Assembly: GCA_933207985.1 (NCBI GenBank)
Contig: OW240914.1
Span: 285,317,751 to 285,381,750, forward strand
Source of the DNA: Pelobates cultripes
Taxonomy: Eukaryota; Chordata; Amphibia; Anura; Pelobatidae
Reading direction: 5' to 3'
DNA length: 64,000 bases
The position numbers and the translations under genes are program-made. Positions 23,181 to 32,824 of the stretch are shown here, piece after piece. The stretch's first letter is position 1. The number at the start of each line of letters is the position of its first letter. The notes under the pieces were generated by a model. It searched no databases. It had not been told where the DNA came from and worked only from the letters and a program-made list of their open reading frames with translations.

Positions 23181-24040
23181 ATAGGTCAGCTTCAGTTGTG
23201 TTGTGTTTGTGGGGTAATGTGTGGCTAGGGGCTGTAGAGAGTGAGAAAGTGTGTATAGGGATCATAGTTTGTATAGAGGATGTAGAGTGTGTGTTTAGGG
23301 AAGCTTGGGGATGCAGTGTGCAAGGGTGTGGTTTGTGTGTGAGGTTTCTATGTGTGTGTGTGTGTGTGAGGGGTGCTGTGTGTGTGTGTGAGGGTTATGT
23401 GTGTAGATATGTTTGGAGGTATTTTGTGTGTGGGGGAGATAGATGTAAATATATATATTTTAATTTTGTATATAGGGATCTAGTGTGTCTGTGTGTATGT
23501 AGATGATCCAGAGTTGTGTAAGGGATCTAGTGTGTGTGCAATGTAATGTGTATAGGGATGCAGTGTGATGAGGGGTACAGTTTTTCGGGGGGTTGCAGTG
23601 TGTGCGCGAGGTGGTGCTGTGTGTGTGAGGTGTTCTCTGTGTGAGGGGTGCTGTGTGTGTTTGAGGGTGCAGTGTGTGAGGGTGATGTGTGTGTGTGTGG
23701 GGGGGTGCTGTGTGTGAGGCTGTTGTGGGTGTTTATGTGAGGGGTGCAGTGTGTGAGAGTGCTGTGTGTGTATATATGAGGGGTGCTTTGTGTGAGGGTG
23801 CTGTGTGTGTATGTGAGGGGTGGGTGCAGTGTGTGAGGGTGCTGTGTGTGTATGTGAGGGGTGCTGTGTGTGTTTATGTGAGGGGTGCAGTGTGTGAGGG
23901 GTGCTGTGTGTGTGTATGTGAGGGGTGCAGTGTGTGAAGGGTGTTGTGTATGTGAAGGGTGCTGTGTGTGTGTGAGAGAGGGTGCTGTGTGGGGGAGTGC
24001 TTTGTGTGTGAATATTTTTTAAGTTATTGTGTGTGGGGGG
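23181..24040. repeat. GT-rich minisatellite, about 850 bp
   Basis: Degenerate units such as gtgtgagggtgctgtgtgtg and tatgtgaggggtgcagtgtg repeat for hundreds of bases. A 194-codon His/Thr-rich frame on the minus strand and a Val/Cys-rich one on the plus strand are products of the repeat. The array is strongly G-rich on the plus strand. Confidence 0.8.
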
Positions 24041-24305
24041 AGATAGATTAATGTATAGATGCATTTTTTTATTTGAATTTTAGAAAGCGTAGTATCCCCC
24101 CTCCCTTCTCACCTTTTGCTTGGGAGGGGGGACCGTACAGCCTTAGTGGTGAGTGAACTCTAGCCTGCGGGCTAGATTTCACTCTCGCGAGATCGGAGTG
24201 TTGTCCATGGTAACCACGGCAACGCTCTGAATCTTGCGAGAGGAACCCGGTGGGGCTGCAAGCCAGAGCTCCAGCGGGTCCTCCTCTCCCTCCCCAGCCA
24301 GCCTT

Positions 24306-24677
24306 TCACTGTCTGAAGGCCGGTGAGTGAAATCTTTGATCTCTCCACCAGTCGATGCAGGCACACAGCGGGGCTAGTGCTCGGATAGCGCCGGCTCTGC
24401 ATGGGCCAACAAGGGAGATACCAATCATCTCTACCAAACTGCTGCTTTCAAGGTTCAGGACCTGGTTGATGAGGCTCCCTGGATATGCTGCATCAGACTT
24501 AAAAAGCGAGGTGCTAAAAATGATCTGGGCATGCAACCCCACTTTCAGTCGCCTCTGGTGTGACTCCCTGAATCGTTCCCTCTGAAATCGAGACAGAGAG
24601 TCCGCAATTACATTAATTATGCATGGAACATGGCAGGCCCTCAAGCAGATGTTGAGCTCCAATCTGCACAGTACCAA
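24306..24677 (-). pseudogene. DIRS/Ngaro-like retroelement, RNase H C-terminal remnant
   Basis: The minus-strand frame contains LRACHVPCIINVIADSLSRF, the H-x-P...N-x-I-A-D-x-L-S-R-F signature that ends the RNase H domain of tyrosine-recombinase retroelements (DIRS/Ngaro). The N-terminal half of the same domain lies upstream at 25394-25209; a MITE separates them. No recombinase domain was recognised downstream. It is a non-functional fragment. Confidence 0.6.
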
Positions 24678-24738
24678 ATACTAAATGTCTAATCAAAGCC
24701 AATAGGGGAACTCGATGTGGAACGATTGAAAACATTAA

Positions 24739-25162
24739 AGGACACTATAGGCACCAAGACCACTTCAGCTCAATGAAGTGGTCTGGGTGCCAGGTCCCTC
24801 CAGGTCCCTGCAGCTGAGGGTTAATCCAGCCTCTAGTGGCTGTCTCACTAACAGCCGCTAGAGGCACTTCCAAGATTCTCACTGTGAAAATCACAGTGAG
24901 AAGACGCTGGATGTCCAGACTAATGCTTTCCTATGGGCGGTTTGAATGCATGCGTGGCAAGATATTTGGCGTTCGGATGTGACGTCAGAAGGGGGTGGAG
25001 AGTTCCCCAGCACAGAGGGAGCCTGGCGCTGGAGAAAGGTAAGTGGCTGAAGGGGTTTTAACCCATTCAGCCCAGTGGGAGGGGGGCCCTGAGGGTGGGG
25101 GGACCTAATGACCATATAGTGCCAGGAAAACAAGTTTGTTTTCCTGGCACGATAGTGCTCCT
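24739..25162. mobile_element. T2/Kolobok-like MITE inside a retroelement remnant
   Basis: TTAA flanks at 24735-24738 and 25163-25166. Termini are aggacactataggcaccaag and cacgatagtgctcct, with the cttcagctcaatgaagtgg hairpin. It interrupts the RNase H remnant at 24306-25394 and is therefore younger than that insertion. Confidence 0.8.
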
Positions 25163-25208
25163 TTAATCACACTCATCTTATCTGTATGGAATAAGACAAT
25201 ATGATTGC

Positions 25209-25394
25209 TCAGTTCTGTACCCCACAATTCAAACAACACAACAAAACAATAGGTAATAACTTTAAAAAAATGTAATATTTCTCAATAAGTCCAACCTCTT
25301 CCACTCCACTTGCCATGCGACCTAGAAACCACCTACCACTAAAGTAGGCATTAAAACCTACCAAGCCTGAGGTATCCGTGAACAAACCCAGCAA
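25209..25394 (-). pseudogene. DIRS/Ngaro-like retroelement, RNase H N-terminal remnant
   Basis: LGLFTDTSGLVGFNAYFSGR followed by W, then a hydrophobic LKLLPIVLL stretch, matches the start of the DIRS/Ngaro RNase H (LFTDAS-G-G-GA-F pattern, with the first catalytic Asp). The domain is continued after the MITE by the frame at 24677-24306. Upstream minus-strand sequence to about 25860 may be an eroded earlier ORF of the same element, but it is not recognisable as reverse transcriptase. Confidence 0.6.
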
Positions 25395-26760
25395 GGTGCT
25401 TTTGACTCATGCCAGCATGTATGACCATTGTACACTACGAGGAAGGAACTCAAAACTCCCAAGCGATCCTGTAAGCACCGCAAAATGCGGCTATGGTAAA
25501 AAAGGTTGGCGAACTCCAACCGTCATCAAAAAGACACACTGACAGACCGCTCTCCTTATCTGCAGAACACGATATGCAAAAACTAGATGATCCAAAAGAG
25601 ATTGCATTTGACACAACTGCACCTTTTAAATATCTACTTTCACTATCAGGACAAGGACTAGACAATAGAATAATTCCCCCCTGAGGCCTTCCTAACTCCC
25701 TTAATCCACTACTACTGTCCCACTAGATTCAGCAGCTACCTCAGTATTGCCCGGCAAACGCTGTGACACTGCTTTCAACAGCTGAACTAACTCCCCCTGA
25801 CTTGCCTGGACTTAGGCAATTTTTTCCTCTCTTAAACTATCATATTGCAAATAAAAAAAAATAGAGGTAAAACCACTATTAAATATACACAACACCCAAG
25901 TGTAAAGATAAGAGGATAAAGATGTATACATATACTTTACGATATATAACACAGAAAATGTCCCACTGTTGGTAAGGGTACAAGGTATGAGAATCTATAA
26001 AAAAAAAATAAGTATAACAATAAAAAAAATTTAAAAACAGGACATATAAATAAGCAGTGTGTGAAAACAATAATATACACTACTGCAATAAAGTTCTAAT
26101 ATAACAGTGCAGCAAACGCGTTTCGACTTGAAAGTCTTCTTCAGTGCAATGCTTATCAATTTAAGTATCCTTCCTTTTATATGCAAAATTGATTGCAAAG
26201 TCGAATCATCCGCCCGTCGATCCTCTTCTGGATCACATAACACTTCCAGTTGTGTGCGTGCGTGCAAAAATACACTTAAGTTGTGTTGCCAAAATGTTTC
26301 TTTAAGTTCATAATACGTACCATGAAATCATATATAGAAAACTCACTGCTAGCACATTGCCTATCTCTACATTGTTATAGATAACATACTGCACATTACC
26401 TCATTCCTTTCTCAGCATAATTCTCTGAATGATTCAGATACCTTCCAAATGTCCTTATTTAGGAGGAACAGTCCCTATTTTGTGCCCAATATGTGTCTGA
26501 GTGTATACTAGACTTCACTATACTACAGTACAATAATGCTCAGATTTTATGTCTTTAAACTACATAACGTGTTTCGAAATCAGTCGGTGTACATAAGATA
26601 CATTGTTTTTGTTCTAGTTCTAGTGTTGAATACATTTTATTAGTAAGTCACCTAAAATTTCTCAGAATAGCCACTGCCATGGTCCACCACCACTCACACC
26701 CCTCAGTGGAAGATGTCCCTATTTGTTCATTTGAAATGTTAGGAGGTATGGATTCCTATT
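25395..26760. repeat. Interspersed repeats of the TTTCG...CTTCTTCAG type
   Basis: Around 26105-26150, aacgcgtttcgacttgaaag and tcttcttcagtgcaatgc form a short semi-palindromic core found in several amphibian dispersed repeats. A weaker relative is near 26570 (cgtgtttcgaaatcagtcgg) and another near 58470. No coding content. Confidence 0.4.
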
Positions 26761-27130
26761 ACCAACACCACCCATAACCACATCAACTCGCACTACCCAA
26801 ATCTACCATATACACAGACATCCTAAACAAAACATAACACATAAACATGTCTACTAAACAACACACAGCATATATAAACAGACACAAAATATATCCAGAC
26901 CTACTAAGACAGACAGTATTATACAAAAAAATCCCACATACAATAAACTCAAAACTACAAAACACAGAATATAATCAAACTAAACAGAAACCAAAATATA
27001 CCCAAATCTGCAAAGCAAAATATTGGATATATGAAAATCCAATCTACAGTATATGCACAAATGGACTAAACAATACACAACATATACCCAAATCCAAACA
27101 AACCGCATACACCCAAATTTACTAAACAAA
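26760..27130. repeat. Degenerate A/C-rich tandem repeat
   Basis: Units like catatacccaaatctactaa and aaacaaaccgcatacaccc recur about every 25-35 bases. Open frames on both strands here are low-complexity products. Confidence 0.55.
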
Positions 27131-27871
27131 CCGCATATACCCACGAGGACACAACAGACAGATAAAACATGTAACATCATCTAATAAATAAGATACAATC
27201 CAATATAACTGAGATACTATCTGAAATTTGACAAATTTCAGCAACAGGTGGATACACAATGAGGTATGAGTGTGCAACCATTTAAATAGATTGGCTACAT
27301 TGACAGTTGTCTGACTTGTTAGGCCTGTCATGTTTTTCACATAACAGTAACCTACTTTGTGCTAATTACAAATAGATTGCAAGCTCTAGAGGACAGGAGC
27401 CTCCAGGCCAAATGCTTTTTGTACACATTATGCTCTGTATTGTAATGTCGGTATCACATCTGCAGTCACTTACTCTCCCTTCCTCTCTGTTACTGAAAAT
27501 GTGCACCTGTGCTCATCAAAATAAAAATTGCATCTTCATCAGAACTCGGATAATCTCAAACCCAATATGTAATTTACACCGGTCAGCCTAATATAGAATT
27601 TAAAAAGTAGTTTATACAGAGGCTATGGATGTATTCTGTTAAATAATACACCCAAGATGAGTTACAGTGTAGATACCCTAGAAACATGAGTAAAATCTGC
27701 AAAGTTCATTAACAGCATATGGAAATGGAATAATTAGGCAATATAACTACAACTAACTTAGAATTTCAAAATGTCTTCTGCCAACACACACTGTATTCTA
27801 AACCGTCTTATTGCATGATTCATAATAGATTTGCACATCTGGCCCGTGTGTGTGTTGATCAGAAAACTTAC

Positions 27872-27892
27872 CAGTCCATGAGACCCAATCAT
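27872..27892 (-). CDS. IL17B: Candidate IL17B first coding exon (7 codons)
   Basis: On the minus strand an ATG with A at -3 opens seven codons, MIGSHGL, followed directly by a consensus GTAAGT donor (27871-27866). The junction is phase 0, as required by the exon at 16918, whose first codons continue a hydrophobic signal peptide. From memory, human IL17B also has a short first coding exon ending in phase 0 just before a Leu-Leu stretch, so size and position fit. The intron would be about 10.95 kb. The surrounding sequence is non-repetitive. The identification rests on a very short sequence, so transcript evidence would be needed. Confidence 0.5.
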
Positions 27893-28587
27893 TGTGCCAA
27901 GCAAGATGGGCTAGAATAGGCAGCTAGATACTTGTCAGATCAGAAGGAATAGTGTAACTGGCAGAACAGACCTAAGCTACACCTACTTAGAGTGCCTACA
28001 GCAGGGCTGGGCCTGATCCACTGTACAATCCCTTTGTAAAGGTGCTGAGTACAATGTTAACAAAGGCCCAGCTCGTCCCTTTCTTTCGCTGCTCTGTGCC
28101 TCTTGTTTTTGTCCCTGACTGTACATGCAGGGACAGTGTTTGCAGACCAGGAACGCGGTGCACAGCGGCTCTGTTCTCACACTCTGCACACAGATCTGAC
28201 TGATAGGCAATGTTTGTTTGCTTGTTTTTAACCCTTTCAGGACCAATAACATGCTAGAACTCTCACGATAGCAAGGGATTTCCATAGAAACCTTGTCTGA
28301 AAGGCGTTAAACTCACTTGGAACTGGCATCTCTTCCAATTAACACACTTTCGATGGAACATTTTTAAAAAGTAATATGCACATCTGCTCTTCTGCAGCCA
28401 AAATAGAAATAGGTATGAGATACATTTTCAGAAAGTAAGTGCAGCGTTTGGAGTGTTTTAGAGAGCTGCCCCAAGTGATTTAGAAACTAAAGGCATTTTC
28501 TGCACACTAATTGATTGCAGACACTGGCACGCTCACACAGACTGAAAATGTGAATAATGCTATTGGAAAAACACGTTTTAGTCATTA
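27893..28587. other. Presumed 5' flank of IL17B, non-repetitive
   Basis: Unique-looking sequence upstream of the candidate first exon. No TATA box was identified at a sensible distance. The region would hold the promoter if the exon call is right. Confidence 0.35.
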
Positions 28588-28592
28588 GTGCA
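28588..28592. repeat. Provirus target-site duplication, left copy (gtgca)
   Basis: Identical to gtgca at 38454-38458, immediately outside the LTR TG...CA ends. Confidence 0.9.
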
Positions 28593-28850
28593 TGATGTGG
28601 ATATCAATCAATAAATTGATTATCTTGTGTATCTGCCCCTGGCCAAATTAAAGAAATAGTGCGTGCACGCTCCTGAAGTAATTCACACCAGACACAAGTT
28701 TCAGGTTAATGAAAAACTTGAGGAAAGTTTATTCAGGGGGGCCGACATGTCCCTTATAAAGCAAAATTACATTATATGCTTTGTCAGAGATAACATGGAA
28801 TAATACATTAATAATTGGTTAGGTGTTAAGTATGATATCACTGGTATCTT
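28593..28850 (-). repeat. 3' LTR, truncated (lacks most of U3)
   Basis: Homologous to 37986-38269 of the 5' LTR, with an AATAAA at 28728-28733 and a TATA-like element at 28753-28760 on the minus strand. Homology stops at 28850, where env sequence begins directly; the outer part of U3 is missing. A 28-base segment present in the other LTR (near 38222-38249) is also absent here. Confidence 0.9.
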
Positions 28851-30120
28851 ATTCGTATTGGCAGTTATGAGTGGGATCAAGGATTCGAATCCTGCTGCCA
28901 ATTCATCCCTGGCCTTGAACTCATTTGGTACCCCCCCTGGGTACTCCAATGGCATCGATGTATACATGTGGGTCAAAACTACCTCGGATGGGGGTTTCTC
29001 TTTTTACTCTAAGATACGTATGTGGTGAATTGTATGGATCTTGGTGGCTATCAGGAAAGATGTGTATGGGCATGATAACTTTAGTCAGGGCACATTCTCC
29101 CCACCATGAGCCAGTCATCTTTGATCTAAGTTGCATGTCACCACATAGCCAATAAATATCCCCCACAGATTTAATATTATTTACTTACAAGGCAGTGGGA
29201 GGTTTACGATAAATGGCACAGTAGCCAGAAGGGAATTTGCCTACAAATTTACCTATTGTATAGCAAGTGTAATTACCTGGATACACAGTGACTCCATCAG
29301 GTGGCCTGGTGCTCCCTTGGGTCATTGGGTAAGCCGTCTTCCACGACTCACATGCTGATGAATTTACTATTGTCTGTGCATAGAGGCTTAAGAAACATGT
29401 CTCGACATCGGGGGGTAAATCTAAAGGCACTGTACCTAGGTTGGGTCTGGCCCCACCACAGACATAACAGTTAGTTTTGTTGTGAGAGTTAGCATTATAC
29501 CTCATCCATTCAAGCCATAGATTAGTATCTGAAAAAACAGTCTCCAGAGCCATAGTGTCCTCAAATGTAGGATTAGCAATGGCCACCATGTCTTTAAGGG
29601 TTTTGATGTGTGGCTTCAGAGGATTAATGGTCATGTGTGTTGAACCAACCCAGTCTGGTGAGGTAAGCATGTCTTGTAAATAGAAGATTCCCAACTTGTT
29701 ATGTGAGCCCTTTCCAGTACATTCCCATTACGTATTCCCCGGCGTCACCTGGGCTGGGGTGTTCTATGTTTAAGGTTAGCTTTATTGGGGTAGACCCTGT
29801 TGGTTTACACAAGGTCATTCGGTATAACAAGGGTTTCCCATATTCCACCCCGCGGCTTTCCATGAACTACATTGATGTCCCCAATGGTCGCCTGTCACAC
29901 AGACATATGGGTCCTTTTTAATTGGTATGTCTTTGTATATTGCTGAGTATTGTGATTGTGGGAAAGTACAAGAAACAATATCACAATAATCAAAAGTAAA
30001 TGTAGCCACATGTATGTTTGAAGAATTATACCAAAATGTGTAAACATGATTGTCTTTAGTAATAGCAACTTGTTGGGCCGTTAAGAGGCCTAGCAGCAGA
30101 CATAAGTATAGAAGACTCAT
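28851..30120 (-). pseudogene. env: Retroviral env, broken and 3'-truncated
   Basis: The start codon at 30120 overlaps the integrase stop (ATGA). It opens with a signal peptide (LLYLCLLLGLLTAQQ), followed by a surface subunit with several sequons and a CYVC motif of the CxxC type near 29460. A basic RVKR site near 28985-28995, followed by a conserved hydrophilic stretch, marks the surface/transmembrane cleavage site. Breaks: the first frame stops at 29815 and reading shifts until about 29700, an in-frame stop lies at 29185-29187, and a frame change occurs near the C-run at 28931. The transmembrane subunit is cut off at 28850 soon after the cleavage region. Its coiled coil, disulphide loop and membrane anchor are missing, so no functional envelope can be made. 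Confidence 0.85.
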
Positions 30121-30866
30121 GTTTGGGTGGGATCCGCTTCCTCTGGATCAGGAACTTTCTTACAGTGTGAAGCGTGTATCCAGGTATTCTTCCCAGCCAA
30201 CTTTACAGAGGTAGATGTGGTCAACAGGACTTGGAATGGACCATCAAACCTTGGCTCAAGAGTGTGTTTTCTTAGAAACTTCTTGACCATGACCCAATCA
30301 CCAGGTAGTAACTTGTGCGTGCCTGTGTTTGACTCTGGATCTGAAATAGAAGAAAACACCTGTGCATGGATTTTGGTCAAGGCATGAGAGAGTGCAGTTA
30401 TATAATCTACCATCGCATCTGACTGGAGTTGAAGTTGTTGTGGAAAGTAACAGCCTAACCTGGGTGCTATCCCAAACAAAATCTCGTAAGGGGATAAGTT
30501 AAACCTCCCTCTTGGGGTGTACCTTACACTAAATAGTGCTATGGGAAGACTCTCCGGCCAGGGTAGGTTGGTTTCTTGTGACATTTTAAGCATTCTGGCT
30601 GTCAGAATGCCATTCATGCGTTCTACCTTACCACTACTCTGTGGGTGATATGGTGTGTAGAATGCAAGGGTCACCCCCAATGCTGCCCAGATTTCCCTGG
30701 TCAACAATGGGGTGAAAGATGTACCCTGGTCACTTTCGATTACTTCAGGAACCCCGTATCTGCAGATAATTTCGGTAAGTAGGTGTTTCGCTGTAGTCTT
30801 TGCAGTGAGATTAGCAACTGGAAAAGCTTCTGGCCATCCTGAAAACATCTCCACTATACCGGCCAC
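30117..30866 (-). pseudogene. pol: Retroviral pol: integrase core and C-terminal domain
   Basis: The 249-residue frame carries the second and third residues of the integrase triad: D46 in ESDQGTSF and E82 in GKVERMNG, 35 residues apart (D,D35E). A C-terminal SH3-like domain follows with WVMVKKF and the GPF module (EPRFDGPFQVL, residues about 204-214). Integrases join viral DNA to host DNA. The N-terminal zinc-binding half and the first catalytic Asp are in the preceding frame (to 30811), so a frameshift separates the halves at about 30811-30866. The stop overlaps the env start by four bases, a normal compact arrangement. Confidence 0.92.
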
Positions 30867-32148
30867 TCTTTGGCATTTGGATATGATCGATTTGGATCCT
30901 TTGAAAATGGTACTGTGGTTTGGCCAAATGGTTTGGTGCAGCCTTGGTTATTTTTCCTGGGTTGCATTTGGCGCAGATGGTGCAGGATCTGCAGTAATTT
31001 TGTGTTAAGGTAGTAATCCCAGGTGCTTCAAAATACTTGTCGATCAAGGAATTCATGAGGTGTTTTGACAAATGTGCTGGTCCATGGGCCCACTGAACAA
31101 CAGCTGGATACATACTCTTGGGTAGACAGAATTTGAGATTGATTGTAAATATGTCGTTTTGGAGGGTTGCCCCTTTGTCTTTCCAGCTTTGTTTTTCCTG
31201 TGGAGTAGCTGCGGCCTGTTGTTCTCTTAGGAGTTTGAGATCAGTGGGTAGGGTTTGCATAGTGTAAATAGGGGTCTTTCCGACGGACACTCTTCCGTCC
31301 ATTTCCAAACCTTGGCGCGCCGCATACTTAGCGGCCTGGTCGGCCAGATGGTTGCCATGTGCTTCTCCTGTGTTTAGTTTCCCGTGGGCTTTTACCTTCA
31401 GTATAGTCACCTCCTCTGGGAGTAATAAAGCATCCATCAGTTCGTTGATAGTTGCACCATGTTTCACAGGAGTACCTGTTGCTGTGAGGAATCCCCTGGT
31501 TTTCCAAATTAAGCAAAAATCATGTGCCACTCCTAGGGCATACTTGGAGTCTGTATAGATGTTGACACGTTTCCCTTCAGACATCCTACATGCCACCGTA
31601 AGGGCTATTAAATCTGTTTGCTGTGTTGACTTGGAGGGGGGGAGTGAGGATGCTTGAAGTATCTGGTCCTCAGTGGTGACTGCATATCCGGTATGATATT
31701 GGCCCTGCTCATCTGCGAATCTAGAACCATCCACAAACAGAGTGTAGTCAGGGTCCGGTAGAGCAGTCTCGTGCACTGTTGGAAGATGGGTAGTTTCCAT
31801 CTTCATCTGTTCAAAACAATCACGTGGAGCATCTGGGTCTGGTTCTGTGGGAGGCATGTCTTCACATATCTCTGCATGATATCGGGGGTAACTGACAGTT
31901 TTGTGATTTATGGTCTTTTTAGTGACCCCTGTCACTATGAGTTGTTCTTGAGTTGCAGTACTCCATGTCTTGGCCACTGGGCCGAGTTCTTTCCATGAAA
32001 GATCTTGAGACTTTGTGAAAGAGACATGAGGAACAGCCACCTCCCTATGGTGATATAAATGGGATACCTCCATAGGTAGATAGACTAAGATGACAATATT
32101 TCCTTTGGAGTCACAGAACAGGTCTGTCAGTGTGATCTGTATTTCCAC
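30811..32148 (-). pseudogene. pol: Retroviral pol: RNase H and integrase N-terminus
   Basis: RNase H starts around residue 134 (YTLFVDGS). Catalytic positions seen are D140, D200 (IYTDSKYAL) and D270 (HLADQAAK). The expected glutamate is replaced by aspartate at residue 179 (TQQTDLIALT). The integrase HHCC zinc module follows (H355/H359 in WAHGPAH, C386 and C389 in CRSC), and the first catalytic Asp is D421 (IQIDHIQMP). The first 110 residues belong to the extra segment described separately. The same frame is open upstream as far as 32769 except for one stop at 32248-32250. Confidence 0.92.
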
Positions 32149-32313
32149 TAGGCTGAATAGTTCTTCTTCATAGCATGGGTCAGGACCTGGGGTGCAATGT
32201 AGCTGGGTCTTGGGTTGTTCATCATGTGGAACTGTGGGTTTTTCAACTTAAAGTTCCATGTGAACATCGGAATTTATGTCCAAGCTGTACCAGTATTGTG
32301 GTACTCCCCCCTT
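31822..32313 (-). other. Extra segment between reverse transcriptase and RNase H
   Basis: About 164 codons (one is a stop, 32248-32250) separate the conserved LNPATLLPLP of the reverse transcriptase connection domain from the DCFEQM stretch leading into RNase H. In typical gammaretroviral pol these landmarks lie a few residues apart. Visible stretches are VEIQITLTDLFCDSKGN, VAVPHVSFTKSQDL and KELGPVAKTWSTAT. The composition is ordinary coding and contains no repeat. A related segment may exist in other fish and amphibian retroviral pols, but its function is unknown. The PHVSF motif is only superficially like the H-x-S/T motif of 2H phosphoesterases. Confidence 0.7.
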
Positions 32314-32769
32314 GGGAAGTGGTAGAAGAGTGGCCGGATTCAAGGAGTAACATCTTTGCAAAGAAACATTATCTGGTAAAAGGAGGGAGGTTTGAAGGCG
32401 GAGGTGTCTCTGGTAAGAAAGATGTTTCGGTTGAACTTGATTCAAAATGGCAGCGATGTCATGGGGAGCCAGAACTGTCAGTTTATGTCCGAGAACGAAA
32501 TCATTAGTTTTGTCCAGTAGGGCACTTGCAGCGAAGACAGCACGCAAACAGGAAGGACCACCTCTGGCTACGGGGTCAAGCATGCATGAGAAATACCCAA
32601 TAGGGCGCTGACGGGAACCGTGAGATTGAGTAAGGACCCCGGAAGCATGGCCCATCTTCTCGGAGACGAAAAGTTTGAATGGTAATTGGTAGTTAGGTAG
32701 GCCCAAAGCAGGGGCAGAAGAGATTGCCCTTTGAAGAGCATAGTAACAACTGCAGGCTGTAGAGGACAA
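32248..32769 (-). pseudogene. pol: Retroviral pol: reverse transcriptase connection region
   Basis: The 173-residue frame holds the thumb/connection part of reverse transcriptase: SSAPALGLPNYQLPFKLFV, then QRPIGYFSCMLDPVARG, FVLGHKLTVLAPHDI and YSLNPATLLPLP. It lies in a different frame from the catalytic part (33953-32817). The two are separated by a short MITE fragment at 32779-32824 that brings stops and a frame change. Confidence 0.88.
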
Positions 32770-32778
32770 TGTGAAGGG

Positions 32779-32824
32779 TCATGTCATGATTCCCTTTTAT
32801 TCCAGAAGTTTGGTCCTTAAGGGG
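32779..32824. mobile_element. Fragment of a short TTAACCCC-type MITE within pol
   Basis: The plus strand reads tcatgtcatgattccctttt then attccagaagtttggtcctt and aaggggttaa. This is the complement of one half of the 72-bp element at 45329-45400. A TTAA remains at 32825-32828. It interrupts the reverse transcriptase reading frame. Confidence 0.7.

Noticed and set aside
23480..24064. 194-codon His/Thr/Pro-rich open frame on the minus strand
   Set aside because: It is translation of the GT-rich minisatellite; no complex protein sequence.
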